Positions 34,159 to 44,380 of a DNA stretch of 64,000 nt are shown piece after piece. A program made the translations under genes and the position numbers. The notes under the pieces were generated by a model, which was not told where the DNA came from, searched no databases, and worked only from the letters and a program-made list of their open reading frames with translations. The DNA comes from Novosphingobium sp. MD-1 (GTDB lineage Bacteria; Pseudomonadota; Alphaproteobacteria; Sphingomonadales; Sphingomonadaceae), in the NCBI RefSeq assembly GCF_001014975.1, contig NZ_BBXA01000002.1, positions 21,984 to 85,983 on the forward strand. Direction: 5' to 3'. The first letter of the stretch is position 1; each line of letters opens with the position of its first letter.

Positions 34159-34782
34159 ATGAAAAGCGAAAACCGCCGCCTTTGGAGCGCAGATGACAAG
34201 CGGTTCGCGCGCATGGCTGAAAAGAGGGCGCAAATCCTCCAGGCCGCGCAGCGCGTGTTTCTCCGCAGTGGGTATGAGCGCGCGAGCATGGATGCGATCG
34301 CGCAGGAAGCCGGTGTGGGGAAGATGACGGTGTATCGTCAGTATGCCGACAAGCGCACACTGTTCATTGCCTGCATGAATGATCAGTGCCGTGAAATGCT
34401 CATGCCGGATCGTTATGAAAGCGCGGATTCGCTAGACGAAGCGAAGGCGATGCTGATCGACTACGGTCACGTCGCCATGAATCTTATTACGCGCCGCGAC
34501 ATCGTCATGCTCTTCCGGATGATGATCGGTGAGATCAATCATTTCGATGGCTTGGGAGGCGTGTTCTATCAGGGCGGCCCTGGGCAGGCGATTTCGGTGA
34601 TCGAAAGGATCCTGGCCAAGCTATTTAGCCCTGAGGAAGCGCGATTGCGCGCCGGGGCGTTCTTCTGGGCGGCGCTGGGGGATGCGTATGAGCGCGTCCT
34701 TCTTGGTGTTGTCAGCGCCGACGAGGTTTTGGCGATCTTCAATAGCCAGATCGAACTGGCGGCCGAAATCGTGGTGCGCTGA
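34159..34782 (+). CDS. TetR-family transcriptional regulator
   Basis: 207 residues. N-terminal HTH with ILQAAQRVFLRSGYERASMDAIAQ... and the recognition region GVGKMTVYRQYADKRTLF. The C-terminal ligand domain resembles the TetR_C AefR-like type. It probably represses itself and the divergent monooxygenase/dioxygenase genes through the palindrome directly upstream, with a pathway compound as inducer. Confidence 0.92.
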   Translation: MKSENRRLWSADDKRFARMAEKRAQILQAAQRVFLRSGYERASMDAIAQEAGVGKMTVYRQYADKRTLFIACMNDQCREMLMPDRYESADSLDEAKAMLIDYGHVAMNLITRRDIVMLFRMMIGEINHFDGLGGVFYQGGPGQAISVIERILAKLFSPEEARLRAGAFFWAALGDAYERVLLGVVSADEVLAIFNSQIELAAEIVVR

Positions 34783-34815
34783 ACCCGTCGGCAATATTCG
34801 GGAAGAGGATGATCA

Positions 34816-35583
34816 ATGGAAAAGATGCTAAATGGAAAGGTGATCCTGCTGACCGGCGGGGGCGGGGGAATCGGCTCTGCTGCCTGCGCCGTCCTGGCCG
34901 AGCACGGCGCGCGCCTTGTCGTGAGCGACATTGACGAGACGGCAGGGGAACGGGCCGCCGAAAGTGTCCGCAGCGCGGGTGGCGAAGCCATCTTTCTGGC
35001 AGCCGATCTCGAATCCGAAGCGGCGATCACGCGACTCGTGGATGAAACACTGGCGTACTACGGACGGCTTGACGGGGCGTTCAACAATGCGGGGGTGGAG
35101 CAGAGCAATGTTCCGCTCACCGAATTGCGGCTGGAACAGTGGGAACGTGCCTTGCGGATCGACCTCACCGCCGTATTTCTATGCATCAAGCACCAGGTTC
35201 CGGCGATGATGCGGAGTGGTGGAGGAGCGATCGTCAACACGGCTTCCGGCCTTGGCCAGATCGCGATCGCCAACGCCGCCGAATATGTCTCCGCCAAGCA
35301 CGGTGTGGTGGGGCTGACCCGCGCTGCCGCTGTCGAGTTTGGAGCGAGAAACGTCCGCGTGAACAGCGTGTTGCCGGGAATTGTGGAGACCGACCTGATT
35401 TCACGCCTGGCAGAGCAGCCTGAGTTCAAGGCATTCCTGGGCCGGGCGAAGGATCGCCATGTGATGGGGCGGTTCCCCACGCCGCGTGAAATCGGGGAGG
35501 CCGTGGCCTGGCTGCTTTCGGACCATGCCTCTTTCATCAATGGCGCCGCGATGCCTGTCGATGGTGGTTATCTCGTCAACTAG
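34816..35583 (+). CDS. Classical SDR oxidoreductase
   Basis: 255 residues. Cofactor motif TGGGGGIG, NNAG motif (AFNNAGVEQ), catalytic Ser in NTASG and the YVSAK tetrad. The acidic residue after beta-2 (SDID) points to NAD. A GAGGATG ribosome binding site precedes the ATG. It is 33 bp downstream of the TetR gene and likely part of the same regulon. Substrate: an alcohol or ketone intermediate, unknown. Confidence 0.9.
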   Translation: MEKMLNGKVILLTGGGGGIGSAACAVLAEHGARLVVSDIDETAGERAAESVRSAGGEAIFLAADLESEAAITRLVDETLAYYGRLDGAFNNAGVEQSNVPLTELRLEQWERALRIDLTAVFLCIKHQVPAMMRSGGGAIVNTASGLGQIAIANAAEYVSAKHGVVGLTRAAAVEFGARNVRVNSVLPGIVETDLISRLAEQPEFKAFLGRAKDRHVMGRFPTPREIGEAVAWLLSDHASFINGAAMPVDGGYLVN

Positions 35584-35665
35584 GCCGTAAACGCGGCGGT
35601 AACACGAAAACGGCTTTTGATCCCTGCGGCGAACCGCCGGCCGAAATCGCGGAAAGGCAAGAAGG

Positions 35666-36607
35666 ATGCACCTCGACGGGATGGATCTCAATTTGCTGGT
35701 CGCGCTGGATGCGCTGCTCAGTGAACGGAGCGTGACACGAGCTGCATCTCGGCTTTGCGTCACCCAGCCCGCGATGAGCATTGCGCTCAGCAAATTGCGG
35801 ACGCAGTTTTCCGACCAGCTTCTGGAAAGGGTTGGTCGCCAGATGGAGGTGACGCCGTTCGGCCAGCAACTGGCCGATTCCGTCAAAGAACTTATCTTTG
35901 AAATTCGTTCGGTGCTCAATCGGCAGTCCGAATTTGATCCGGCCACCGACAGCCGGAATTTTCGTCTTCTGATGTCTAGTTCGGTCGCCGAGATTTTCGG
36001 GAATCCGGCCATGCGCAGCCTCAGGGATGCGGCGCCCAATCTCCGCTGCCAGATCGATATCTTCGTGACGGCAGGTCTGCTCCGGCGGCTTCAGGATGGT
36101 GAAATCGATCTGGCCGTGCAGCTTTACGAGCCCGGTTTGTGGGATCCGATCACCGATCTTGAATCGCTGGCCAGCGAGCCCTTGTTTCGCGACGAATATG
36201 TCGTCGTCGTCGATCAGTCGAACCAATGCTTCCGCAACGGGGTGAGCTTTGAGGCCTTCTGCGCTGCCGACCACGTCGAAACACGGTTCGGGGGCGACTT
36301 TCGCAGCACGGTCGAGCGCACCTTGAGCACGATGCCGGAACGACCGCGGACCCCGCTTCTCGTTTCGACATACGCGCTGGCGATCGATGCATTGATCGGC
36401 ACATCGATGACGGCCGTCGTGCCGCGCCAGGTGGCGGAGAGGTCGCCGCACTCCGGCAGGATCGCCATCTTCGAGCCGCCTTTCAAACTTGCGCCGCTCA
36501 ATCACAAGCTCATCTGGCATCGCCGCAACGAGAACGATCCCGCGCACATCTGGCTGCGCCATTTCCTAAGAGATTTCTCGCGATCATCCGCCTTCATCGG
36601 CCATTGA
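35666..36607 (+). CDS. LysR-family transcriptional regulator
   Basis: 313 residues. N-terminal winged HTH (MDLNLLVALDALLSERSVTRAASRL, then VTQPAMSIALSKLR) with the NodD/PcpR-like style, and a periplasmic-binding-like effector domain. It probably activates the downstream operon starting at 36843 in response to a pathway compound. An inverted repeat AAATAAC-N23-GTTATTT at 36721-36757 lies between it and that operon. Confidence 0.92.
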   Translation: MHLDGMDLNLLVALDALLSERSVTRAASRLCVTQPAMSIALSKLRTQFSDQLLERVGRQMEVTPFGQQLADSVKELIFEIRSVLNRQSEFDPATDSRNFRLLMSSSVAEIFGNPAMRSLRDAAPNLRCQIDIFVTAGLLRRLQDGEIDLAVQLYEPGLWDPITDLESLASEPLFRDEYVVVVDQSNQCFRNGVSFEAFCAADHVETRFGGDFRSTVERTLSTMPERPRTPLLVSTYALAIDALIGTSMTAVVPRQVAERSPHSGRIAIFEPPFKLAPLNHKLIWHRRNENDPAHIWLRHFLRDFSRSSAFIGH

Positions 36608-36842
36608 TATTCCACGATATGCCTGATGGTGAAACGCCCCCGGCGGGGTTTGCGCGGCGCTGATCGCCCGCATGTAGGCGCCGCGCGTATTCGATAATTC
36701 TCTCCAATACAGACCATAAGAAATAACAATTTTCGGTCATTCTCGCCGTGGTTATTTGTGAGTCAGCCAATGACTGCTCCCCGTTTTACAGGATCTGGCA
36801 TTCATCGCTTCGATCAATTCAGTTGACCTGGAAAGATGACTC

Positions 36843-37277
36843 ATGACGGATTTGGAAAATATTGCGGTCCCTTGCCCGATGCTGTCGCTGAAGGCTGCGC
36901 AGAAGATGCTGGCGGCGGGTGTGAGCGCGGCCGAACAGATGGGCGTGCCCATGTCTCTTGTGGCGGTCGATCGATCGGGGCACGTCAAAGCCGTTGCCCA
37001 AATGGATGGTGCAAGCGTGCTGCCTTATCAGGTGGCTTTCAAGAAGGCCTGGACAGCCGCCGCTACCGGCGCGCCGACCACCGGCGTACGCGCCTTCATT
37101 GCCTCCGACGAAGGCTCATCTCTTTCCATGCCTCACCTTGCAGACTTCTCGGTGATTGATGGCGGCGTGCCGATCCTGGTGGACGGGGTTTGTGTCGGGG
37201 CTGTCGGCGTGAGTGGCGCCACCGCGGAACTGGATTTGAAGGTCGCCGAAGCCGCGATCGCCGGCTTGCAGGCCTGA
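36843..37277 (+). CDS. HbpS/GlcG-family protein (DUF336)
   Basis: 144 residues with the family sequence: an N-terminal helix with AQKMLAAGVSAAEQMG, VDRSGHVKAVAQMDGA, the KKAWTAAATG segment and C-terminal GVSGATAELDLKVAE. Members bind heme or small molecules and often sit in catabolic clusters. It is followed three bases later by the CocE-type hydrolase. Confidence 0.88.
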   Translation: MTDLENIAVPCPMLSLKAAQKMLAAGVSAAEQMGVPMSLVAVDRSGHVKAVAQMDGASVLPYQVAFKKAWTAAATGAPTTGVRAFIASDEGSSLSMPHLADFSVIDGGVPILVDGVCVGAVGVSGATAELDLKVAEAAIAGLQA

Positions 37278-37280
37278 CGC

Positions 37281-39002
37281 ATGTTTTCCCTCAATTGGCA
37301 GGTTTCGCCCCGCGAGCACGGGGTCACGATCGAGCGCAACGTCAGGGTCGAGATGTCGGATGGCGTCCACATCTCGATCGATGTGTTCCGCCCGAAATCG
37401 ACCGGCCGCTTTCCGGCAATCGTCGGCGTCCACGCCTATGATCAAGCCATGCAATCGGCTCCGTCCATTCCCAAGGCGATCAACCTGCCCAATGCCCAGG
37501 CCGAGGCCGGCGATCCGAACTTCTATGTTCGGCGTGGCTATGTCCATGTGATCGTCAATGCTCGCGGAACGGGGCAGTCAGAGGGCGTATACGCCCATTA
37601 CAGCCCGCGTGAGGTTGACGATGTCGTCGAAATCATCGCCTGGATCGCAGAACAATCCTGGTGCACGGGCAACGTGGGCATGTTCGGCGCATCCTATTTC
37701 TCGGTTTGCGCCAAGCAGGTTGCAGCCCGCAATCCCCCCGCGCTCAAGGCCGTGTTCGGGCTGTACGGCTACAACGATTTCTATCGGGACAAGTTCTATC
37801 ACGGCGGCATCCTCGCCGCCGGCTTTCTAACGAGCTGGGCCGGGCATCTCGACGGATCGAGGATCAAGGGCTGGTCCCGCGATGCCCTGGGCGAGGACGA
37901 GTATCAGCGCCGCCTCAAGGATCTGCGTGCGGACCAGGATCTGATGACGGTTCCCGCCCTGGCGAATGCGATCAGGGCGCCTGAGGAGGGCGGCAACCCG
38001 CTCATCATAGACGTCCTCATCAACGCGCATGACGGGCCCTATTGGCAGGAGCGCAATCCTCGCCTGGAGGACATCGAGGTTCCGATGATGATCGGCGCCT
38101 CCTGGGACATGTACATGCTGCATTTGCCGGGTGAGTTCAGGGCATGGGAGAAGCTTTCGGCGCCCAAGAAGCTCATCGTCGGGCCGCCGATGTATCTCGA
38201 TCGACCGATCTACCAGTATGCTCTGGAATCGCTGCGCTGGTTCGATCACTGGCTCAAGGGTAACGACACGGGCTATCTCGATGAGCCTGCGGTCAATCTC
38301 TATATGATGGGGAGCGGCGGGAACTGGAAACAGAGCCATTCCTGGCCGCTGCCGGAAACGGTCTGGCAGCCATTCTACCTCCACTTCAAGGGCCTGTTGT
38401 CCGAGCATGAGCATTGGCCGCACGAGGGCGGCACCAGCTATGAGGATAACCGTTACAACGAGCGGGGCGGCATCTTGTTCACCACGCCGCCGATGGTCGA
38501 GGAAACCGAAGTTGTCGGACCGCTGACCGCAACGATCTATGCATCAAGCACCCAGCCCGAACTTCTTCTGTTTCTCACCCTGTGGGAGATCGCGCCTGAT
38601 GGAGATCGCAAGCTCCTGACCCGCGGCTGGTTGCGGGGGAGCATGAGGGAATGCGACGAAGATCGATCGAGGCCGTGGCTTTGGCATCATCCCTTTTCCG
38701 GGCAAGCCGCACTCGCTGCCGATCGCCCACATCGTTTCGATATCAACCTGATCCCGACGGCGAATGTGTTCAAGCAGGGATATCGCCTCGCGCTAGGCGT
38801 GAGTTCGAGCGACACTGATCGATCGGATTCCTTCTTCGATCGGTTGGGCAAGGGGCACGTCGTGCAGCAGCGCCCCTCCTGGGTGACCATTCATCACGAT
38901 GCAGAGCACCCCTCGGCCCTGTTTGTGCCCATCGTGAAGGGCAATCGCATCGGAACATACATCTCGGAGGCTGGCGACCTCAACGATCAGCCAAGATTCT
39001 GA
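37281..39002 (+). CDS. CocE/NonD-family hydrolase (X-Pro dipeptidyl-peptidase-like)
   Basis: 573 residues. Alpha/beta hydrolase domain with the nucleophile Ser in GMFGASYFS, the oxyanion Tyr region GVHAYDQ and a C-terminal jelly-roll domain (X-Pro_C; SSDTDRSDSF near the end). The family cleaves esters, lactones and amides such as cocaine and glutaryl-cephalosporins. No signal peptide, so cytoplasmic. It likely carries out the first or an early hydrolytic step on the imported substrate. Confidence 0.88.
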   Translation: MFSLNWQVSPREHGVTIERNVRVEMSDGVHISIDVFRPKSTGRFPAIVGVHAYDQAMQSAPSIPKAINLPNAQAEAGDPNFYVRRGYVHVIVNARGTGQSEGVYAHYSPREVDDVVEIIAWIAEQSWCTGNVGMFGASYFSVCAKQVAARNPPALKAVFGLYGYNDFYRDKFYHGGILAAGFLTSWAGHLDGSRIKGWSRDALGEDEYQRRLKDLRADQDLMTVPALANAIRAPEEGGNPLIIDVLINAHDGPYWQERNPRLEDIEVPMMIGASWDMYMLHLPGEFRAWEKLSAPKKLIVGPPMYLDRPIYQYALESLRWFDHWLKGNDTGYLDEPAVNLYMMGSGGNWKQSHSWPLPETVWQPFYLHFKGLLSEHEHWPHEGGTSYEDNRYNERGGILFTTPPMVEETEVVGPLTATIYASSTQPELLLFLTLWEIAPDGDRKLLTRGWLRGSMRECDEDRSRPWLWHHPFSGQAALAADRPHRFDINLIPTANVFKQGYRLALGVSSSDTDRSDSFFDRLGKGHVVQQRPSWVTIHHDAEHPSALFVPIVKGNRIGTYISEAGDLNDQPRF

Positions 39003-39088
39003 TCAGCGATTACGCATAATACGACAAATTACTTTCCTTAGTATTGTCAGATCAACGATAATAGTGATGCATAAATATCAATAATATG

Positions 39089-39104
39089 ACGAATTTTTGT
39101 TCGT
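39089..39104. promoter_or_regulatory. Palindrome upstream of the TonB receptor gene
   Basis: ACGAA-N6-TTCGT lies in an AT-rich 170-bp spacer that separates the hydrolase gene from the receptor gene. It is a candidate operator or promoter element; no matching regulator can be named. Confidence 0.3.
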
Positions 39105-39175
39105 AATTTTCCACAGAATGAATTCGTTTTAGCCGAATTTGAAAATCTCAAAATCATTTGGAAGGGGAGGCTGCG

Positions 39176-41305
39176 ATGGTCTGGAAGCGGACATTCGCTT
39201 GTTGTGTATCGGCTCTGGCTCTTGCCTGCGGCAACGCGGCGTTCGCTCAGGAGGCTCCGCCGCCGCAGGCGGACGCGGCCGATGGCCCCCAGGATAGCCA
39301 GGGCGTTCAGGACATTGTGGTGACTGCGGAGAAGCGCTCCACCCTGTTGCAAAGGACGCCCGCTGCGATCACCGCGATCATGGGGCAAACGCTTGCGGAA
39401 CGCGGGGTCAATGATCTTCCCGCCGCGCAGGCACTGGTGCCGAGCGCGCGCTTCCAGATCGAGCAGCAGTCTGTGCAGGTATTCATTCGCGGAGTGGGCG
39501 CTTCGCTCGATTTCGCGAATGTGCAGCCCGTTGTCGCGTTGAACCTGAACGGCGTGTCTGTGCCACGCGAAGGTGCGAGCGCGGGCTTCCTCGATGTCGC
39601 CCAGATCGAGGTGCTGCCGGGGCCGCAAGGCACGCTTTATGGCGGAACCGCGATGGGGGGCACCGTCAACATCAACTTCAACCGCCCCGTCGATCACTAT
39701 CAGACGAAGCTCACGCTGGAGGGCGGGAACTACGCATTTTTCCATGTGACCGCGGTTCAGAATATTCCGGTCTCGAAGGACCTGGCGATCCGGGGCGCCG
39801 TCGATTACGCCGGCCATAGCGGCTACCAGCAGAGCGGCGCGAATTCCCAAAAGGACTTCGTCGGCCGACTTTCGGCACTTTACACACCGTCCGACAATGT
39901 ATCCCTACATCTTTGGGGATCGGCCGCGACAAAGGATGGCCATCCGATCAACGTTGTCACGCGGTCATTCGATGTGGCGACCGGGGGTTTGAGCAACGGG
40001 GCCTACCTTCATCCGGGCGACCCCTGGGATGACACGCGCACCGGGGCGCTGGCTCCTCTGGCGCCGTTCGGTGCAATTACCGCACAGGACCAGCGTTACA
40101 AAAACTATTCGGTCGGCGCCCAGCTCGATGCCCATTTCGGCAGCACCACGCTGACCTCGATCACATCCTATCAATACATCGATTCAGACCAGAAATTCTG
40201 GCTGACCTCGATCCCCGCGGAAATCACTGCGCGCTACAAGCAGGTTTCTCAGGAATTCCGCCTGCTCGGAGAGGCAGGCCCCCTGCGCTGGCTGGTAGGG
40301 CTGTATGGATCGCGCCTCACCAATAGCGGAGCGTTCGCCCTGTTCGGCGGCGGCGTCTATATCAGCAATGTCGCGCGTGATCGCCTCGATAACCTTTCCG
40401 CATACGGTCAGCTAACCTATTCGGCGAGCGACAGCCTCCGCTTCACGGCGGGCGCACGCGCCAGCTATTTCAAGCGTGAAGGCGCGGGCCTGGGTTATGA
40501 CGGCGTGCTCTACGATTTTGGCAAGAGCTACCGGCACGTCGATTTCAAGGTGGGGGCAGATTACGATATCACGCCCAAGGTGCTGGCCTATGCCGGCTTC
40601 CAGACCGGATACACGCCCGGCACGTTCAACGAGAAGGCGAAATCCGCCACGTTTGACAATGCGGTGAAGCCATCGACGCTCGATGCATTCTCGGTGGGGG
40701 TGAAGTCCCGGTTCCTGGACGATATGGTTCAGCTGAATCTGGAAGGCTATTATTACATATACAACGACCTGCTTCAGCAGAGCTATGATATCAGCGCGGC
40801 GTTCAACCCGATCTTCAACGCCAAGCGCACGGAGATTTACGGTGTGCAGGCTGATCTCATCGTAAAACCCGCTTCCGCCGATCAGTTGAATCTCTCGGTG
40901 GGTTACCTGCACGGCATCTACGAGGATTTCGTCCAGCCGAACGGTGCAAGCTACAGCGGCAATTCGATCGCATTCGCCCCCGCATGGACGGTCACCACGG
41001 GCTATTCGCACGATTTTGCCCTGCCTTCGGGCTATATCCGCGCGCGCGCCGATGCTCGATATGAATCGTCCTATTGGGGGGATTTCGCGCACGTGCCCGG
41101 CGATCGCCTCGGCAACTTCATGCTCGCGGACGCTTCGCTCACCTACTACAGCGACAACAATCGCTGGAGCCTGGGTATCTGGGGGAAGAACCTGTTTGAT
41201 AAGGCCGTTCCCGGATCGTCGGCCTTGGGCGGTATCCCCGGTCCCACCGCCACGCAGCTTGGTCCTCCCCGGACGTTCGGCGCCCGGTTGACATTCAACT
41301 ACTGA
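39176..41305 (+). CDS. TonB-dependent outer-membrane receptor
   Basis: 709 residues from the ATG at 39176, which follows GGAAGGGGAGG. Signal peptide (basic VWKR, hydrophobic stretch, AAFAQ cleavage site), a TonB-box-like QDIVVTAEK, plug domain (NDLPAAQALVPSARF, VEVLPGPQGTLYGG-type motif seen as IEVLPGPQGTLYG) and a 22-strand barrel ending in Phe-Asn-Tyr (LTFNY). In sphingomonads such receptors import aromatic or bulky substrates as well as siderophores. Within this cluster it is the probable uptake route. Confidence 0.92.
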   Translation: MVWKRTFACCVSALALACGNAAFAQEAPPPQADAADGPQDSQGVQDIVVTAEKRSTLLQRTPAAITAIMGQTLAERGVNDLPAAQALVPSARFQIEQQSVQVFIRGVGASLDFANVQPVVALNLNGVSVPREGASAGFLDVAQIEVLPGPQGTLYGGTAMGGTVNINFNRPVDHYQTKLTLEGGNYAFFHVTAVQNIPVSKDLAIRGAVDYAGHSGYQQSGANSQKDFVGRLSALYTPSDNVSLHLWGSAATKDGHPINVVTRSFDVATGGLSNGAYLHPGDPWDDTRTGALAPLAPFGAITAQDQRYKNYSVGAQLDAHFGSTTLTSITSYQYIDSDQKFWLTSIPAEITARYKQVSQEFRLLGEAGPLRWLVGLYGSRLTNSGAFALFGGGVYISNVARDRLDNLSAYGQLTYSASDSLRFTAGARASYFKREGAGLGYDGVLYDFGKSYRHVDFKVGADYDITPKVLAYAGFQTGYTPGTFNEKAKSATFDNAVKPSTLDAFSVGVKSRFLDDMVQLNLEGYYYIYNDLLQQSYDISAAFNPIFNAKRTEIYGVQADLIVKPASADQLNLSVGYLHGIYEDFVQPNGASYSGNSIAFAPAWTVTTGYSHDFALPSGYIRARADARYESSYWGDFAHVPGDRLGNFMLADASLTYYSDNNRWSLGIWGKNLFDKAVPGSSALGGIPGPTATQLGPPRTFGARLTFNY

Positions 41306-41363
41306 TGGATCTGGGCCGAAGAGCCGGTTTCGCCCGGCCCTCCTAGCCACGAGGACGAAGCAC

Positions 41364-42125
41364 ATGGCTGGACGTCTTGCAGGAAAAGTTTGCCTAATCA
41401 CCGGAACGGGCGGGAGCATTGGCCGCGCCTCGGCGGAAATGTTCGCGCGCGAGGGGGCCAAGGTGGTCGGATGCGACATCAACGCGGAAGCGGCGGAGGC
41501 CTGCGTCAAAAGCGTCCGGGATGCGGGGGGGGAAGTGGTCTCGATCCACCCTTGCGATCCGCGCGATCCCTCGATGTGTCAGGCGCTGGTGGATTGCGCG
41601 CTTTCGCATTTCGGCCGGCTAGACGTGCTCTTCAACTGTGCGGCGGATGCCCATTTTGCGTGGCTTGACGATTTAACGCATGAGAATTTCGCGTACACGC
41701 TCGATGCGGAAGTCAGCATCGTCTTCAATCTGACGAAAGCCGCGTGGCCGGCCCTTGCGGAGCGGGGCGGGGCGATCGTCAACATGGCCTCGGCATCAGC
41801 CTGGATCGGATATGAGGCCTTGCCCGGCTTGGCGCATTCGGCGGGCAAGGGCGCGGTCCTTTCAATGACTAGGCACTTTGCCATGGAAGGGCGCCATCAC
41901 GGCATTCGCGCGAATTCGCTTTCGCCTGGGCTGATCGAAACCGGTGCGACCAGGGATCTGTTGCAGCATCCCGATTTCAGGGATCCCATGCTGACGAAAA
42001 TCATGCTGGGGCGGCCCGGTCTGCCGGAGGAAGTGGCCGCTTTGGCGGTCTTCCTCGGTTCGGACGAAAGCTCGTTCATCACGGCGACCGATATCCGCAT
42101 AGATGGTGGGACCACGGCCTGGTAA
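41364..42125 (+). CDS. SDR oxidoreductase with His at the catalytic Tyr position
   Basis: 253 residues with TGTGGSIG cofactor motif and NMASASAW carrying the Ser. The usual YxxxK reads HSAGK: the codon is CAT where TAT or TAC is expected. The surrounding pattern (SAGKGAVLSMTRHFAMEGRHHGIRANSLSPGLIET) fits an SDR subgroup that I recall as having His here, so it may be a genuine variant. It may act as a dehydrogenase with altered chemistry or have a non-redox role. Third gene of the receptor-led run. Confidence 0.85.
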   Translation: MAGRLAGKVCLITGTGGSIGRASAEMFAREGAKVVGCDINAEAAEACVKSVRDAGGEVVSIHPCDPRDPSMCQALVDCALSHFGRLDVLFNCAADAHFAWLDDLTHENFAYTLDAEVSIVFNLTKAAWPALAERGGAIVNMASASAWIGYEALPGLAHSAGKGAVLSMTRHFAMEGRHHGIRANSLSPGLIETGATRDLLQHPDFRDPMLTKIMLGRPGLPEEVAALAVFLGSDESSFITATDIRIDGGTTAW

Positions 42126-42152
42126 CCTCGAACAAATTTCCGGAGCGTTTCT

Positions 42153-43007
42153 ATGAAGCTTTTGCGTTATTCCGAAGGCGGCAAGGTGCATCTTGGCGCC
42201 CTTGAGGGTGAAACGATTATCGATCTGAGCCCGATCGAATCCGATTACCCCACCATGCTGTCGATCGTTGCCGGGGGCGATGCGGCACTGGCCCGGATCA
42301 GAGACACTATCGCAGCACGTGAACATACCCGCCCCAGTGCAGGCACGCAGCTTCTGGCGCCGATGGAGCGGCCGGGAAAGTTTCTCGCGATCGGCATGAA
42401 CTACCGCAAGCACATTGCCGAATCCGAACAGCTCGGCGTACCCAAGCCCCAACAGCAATACTGGTTCAACAAGCAGACGAGCTGCATCGCCGGCCCTTTT
42501 GACGATATCGTCAAGGGGGTTACCGAAAAGCTCGACTACGAGGTTGAGCTGGGCGCGATCATCGGCGCGCCGGCCAAGGGCGTAGGCGAGAACGATGCGC
42601 GCCGTCACGTGTTCGGTTATCTGATCTGCAACGACGTAAGCGCCCGCGATTGGCAATTTCATTCGCCGACCTTCACGATGGGCAAGTCATTCGACACGCA
42701 TGGCCCGATCGGTCCTTGGATCGTGACTGCCGACGAGATCGACGATCCGCACAATCTGGCGCTGCGCTGTTTCGTCAACGGCAAGCTTCGCCAGGAAAAC
42801 AACACGTCGGAGATGGTGTTCAACCTCTGGCAGCAAATCGCTTATCTTTCGACGGCCTTCACGCTCGAAAGCGGCGATCTGATTGCGACCGGCACGCCCG
42901 AAGGCGTTGGCGTTGCCATGAATCCGCCTAGCTTTCTCCAGCCGGGAGACGTGGTGCGGTGTGAGGTTGATGGCATTGGCGCGATAGAAAATCGCGTCGT
43001 CGCTTGA
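42153..43007 (+). CDS. Fumarylacetoacetate hydrolase-family protein
   Basis: 284 residues. FAH fold with GMNYRKH, the metal-ligand region [10 protein letters not shown] (Glu, Glu) and [24 protein letters not shown], and [13 protein letters not shown]. Family members hydrolyse C-C bonds of beta-diketones or hydrate/decarboxylate ring-cleavage products. Here it would fit processing of the dioxygenase product or a diketo-acid. Precise reaction unknown. Confidence 0.9.
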   Translation: MKLLRYSEGGKVHLGALEGETIIDLSPIESDYPTMLSIVAGGDAALARIRDTIAAREHTRPSAGTQLLAPMERPGKFLAIGMNYRKHIAESEQLGVPKPQQQYWFNKQTSCIAGPFDDIVKGVTEKLDYEVELGAIIGAPAKGVGENDARRHVFGYLICNDVSARDWQFHSPTFTMGKSFDTHGPIGPWIVTADEIDDPHNLALRCFVNGKLRQENNTSEMVFNLWQQIAYLSTAFTLESGDLIATGTPEGVGVAMNPPSFLQPGDVVRCEVDGIGAIENRVVA

Positions 43008-43048
43008 GGCCAGAATATCAGGCACAGGCTAAAAGTCGGAGCAGTACG

Positions 43049-44380
43049 ATGGCGCAATATTTGAAGCGCGGGGCGAGTGCTGAGGCAAAGGTGGATGCGG
43101 ATCGCCGGGTGCGTGACGTGGTGGAGGCGGCGCTGGCGGACATCGAGCGTCGCGGGGATGCGGCGGTGCGCGAGATGAGCGTGAAGTTCGACGGGTGGGA
43201 CCGTGAGGACTATCGCCTGTCGCAGGCCGAGATCGACGCGGCGGTGGACAGCCTGACGTCGCAGGAGCGCAAGGACATCGAGTTCGCGCAGGCGCAGGTC
43301 AGGAACTTTGCCCGGATCCAACGCGAGAGCGTGAAAGATGTTGAGGTGGAGACGCTGCCCGGCGTGGTGCTGGGCCACCGCAACGTGCCGGTGAACGCGG
43401 CGGGGTGCTATGTGCCGGGCGGCAAGTATCCGCTGCTCGCCTCCGCGCACATGTCGGTGATCACCGCCAAGGTGGCGGGGGTGAAGCGGGTGATCACCTG
43501 CGCGCCGCCGTTCCAGGGCACGCCTGCGCGCGCGATCGTGGCGGCGCAGGCCATGGCTGGGGCCGATGTGATCTACGCGCTGGGCGGCATCCAGGCCATC
43601 GGGGCGATGGCGCTGGGCACGCAGACGATCGATCCGGTCGATATTCTGGTGGGGCCGGGCAACGCCTTCGTGGCCGAAGCCAAGCGCCAGCTGTTCGGCC
43701 GGGTGGGCATCGACCTGTTCGCCGGGCCGACCGAAACCCTGATCATCGCCGACGAGGTGGGCTGTGATCCCGAACTGGCCGCGACCGATATCCTGGGCCA
43801 GGTCGAGCACGGACCGGACAGCCCCGGCGTGCTGCTGACCAATTCGGAGAAGCTGGCGCGCGCGACCATGGTCGAGATCGAGCGGCTGCTGCAGATCCTG
43901 CCCACCGCCGATCACGCGCGCAAGGCGTGGGACGCCTTTGGCGAGGTGATCGTGGCCGACAGCTATGAGGAGATGGTCAGCATCGCCGACGCGATCGCCA
44001 GCGAGCATGTGCAGGTGATGACCGCCGATCCCGATTACTTCCTCGCTAACATGACCAATTACGGCGCGCTGTTCCTGGGCCCGCGCACCAATGTCAGTTT
44101 TGGTGACAAGGTGATCGGCACCAACCACACGCTGCCAACGAAGAAGGCGGCGCGCTATACCGGCGGGCTGTGGGTGGGCAAGTTCCTCAAGACCTGCACC
44201 TATCAGCGCGTGACCAGCGATGCGGCATCGGCGTTGATCGGCGAATATTGCAGCCGCCTGTGCGCGCTGGAAGGCTTTGCCGGGCATGGCGAGCAGGCCA
44301 ATGTGCGTGTGCGCCGTTATGGCCATCGCGAGGTGCCTTATGCCGGGCAGGCCGAACCCAGCGAACTGACGGTGGCCTGA
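43049..44380 (+). CDS. Histidinol dehydrogenase-like NAD-dependent alcohol dehydrogenase
   Basis: 443 residues from the ATG at 43049. HisD landmarks: [54 protein letters not shown] and [15 protein letters not shown] with zinc-binding Gln/His/Asp/His candidates. GPTE replaces the usual GPSE, and no other his gene is present, so this is probably a catabolic paralogue oxidising an alcohol to an acid in two steps, as known for HpsN. Codon use is markedly richer in GCG/CTG/GTG than upstream genes. Confidence 0.85.
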   Translation: MAQYLKRGASAEAKVDADRRVRDVVEAALADIERRGDAAVREMSVKFDGWDREDYRLSQAEIDAAVDSLTSQERKDIEFAQAQVRNFARIQRESVKDVEVETLPGVVLGHRNVPVNAAGCYVPGGKYPLLASAHMSVITAKVAGVKRVITCAPPFQGTPARAIVAAQAMAGADVIYALGGIQAIGAMALGTQTIDPVDILVGPGNAFVAEAKRQLFGRVGIDLFAGPTETLIIADEVGCDPELAATDILGQVEHGPDSPGVLLTNSEKLARATMVEIERLLQILPTADHARKAWDAFGEVIVADSYEEMVSIADAIASEHVQVMTADPDYFLANMTNYGALFLGPRTNVSFGDKVIGTNHTLPTKKAARYTGGLWVGKFLKTCTYQRVTSDAASALIGEYCSRLCALEGFAGHGEQANVRVRRYGHREVPYAGQAEPSELTVA

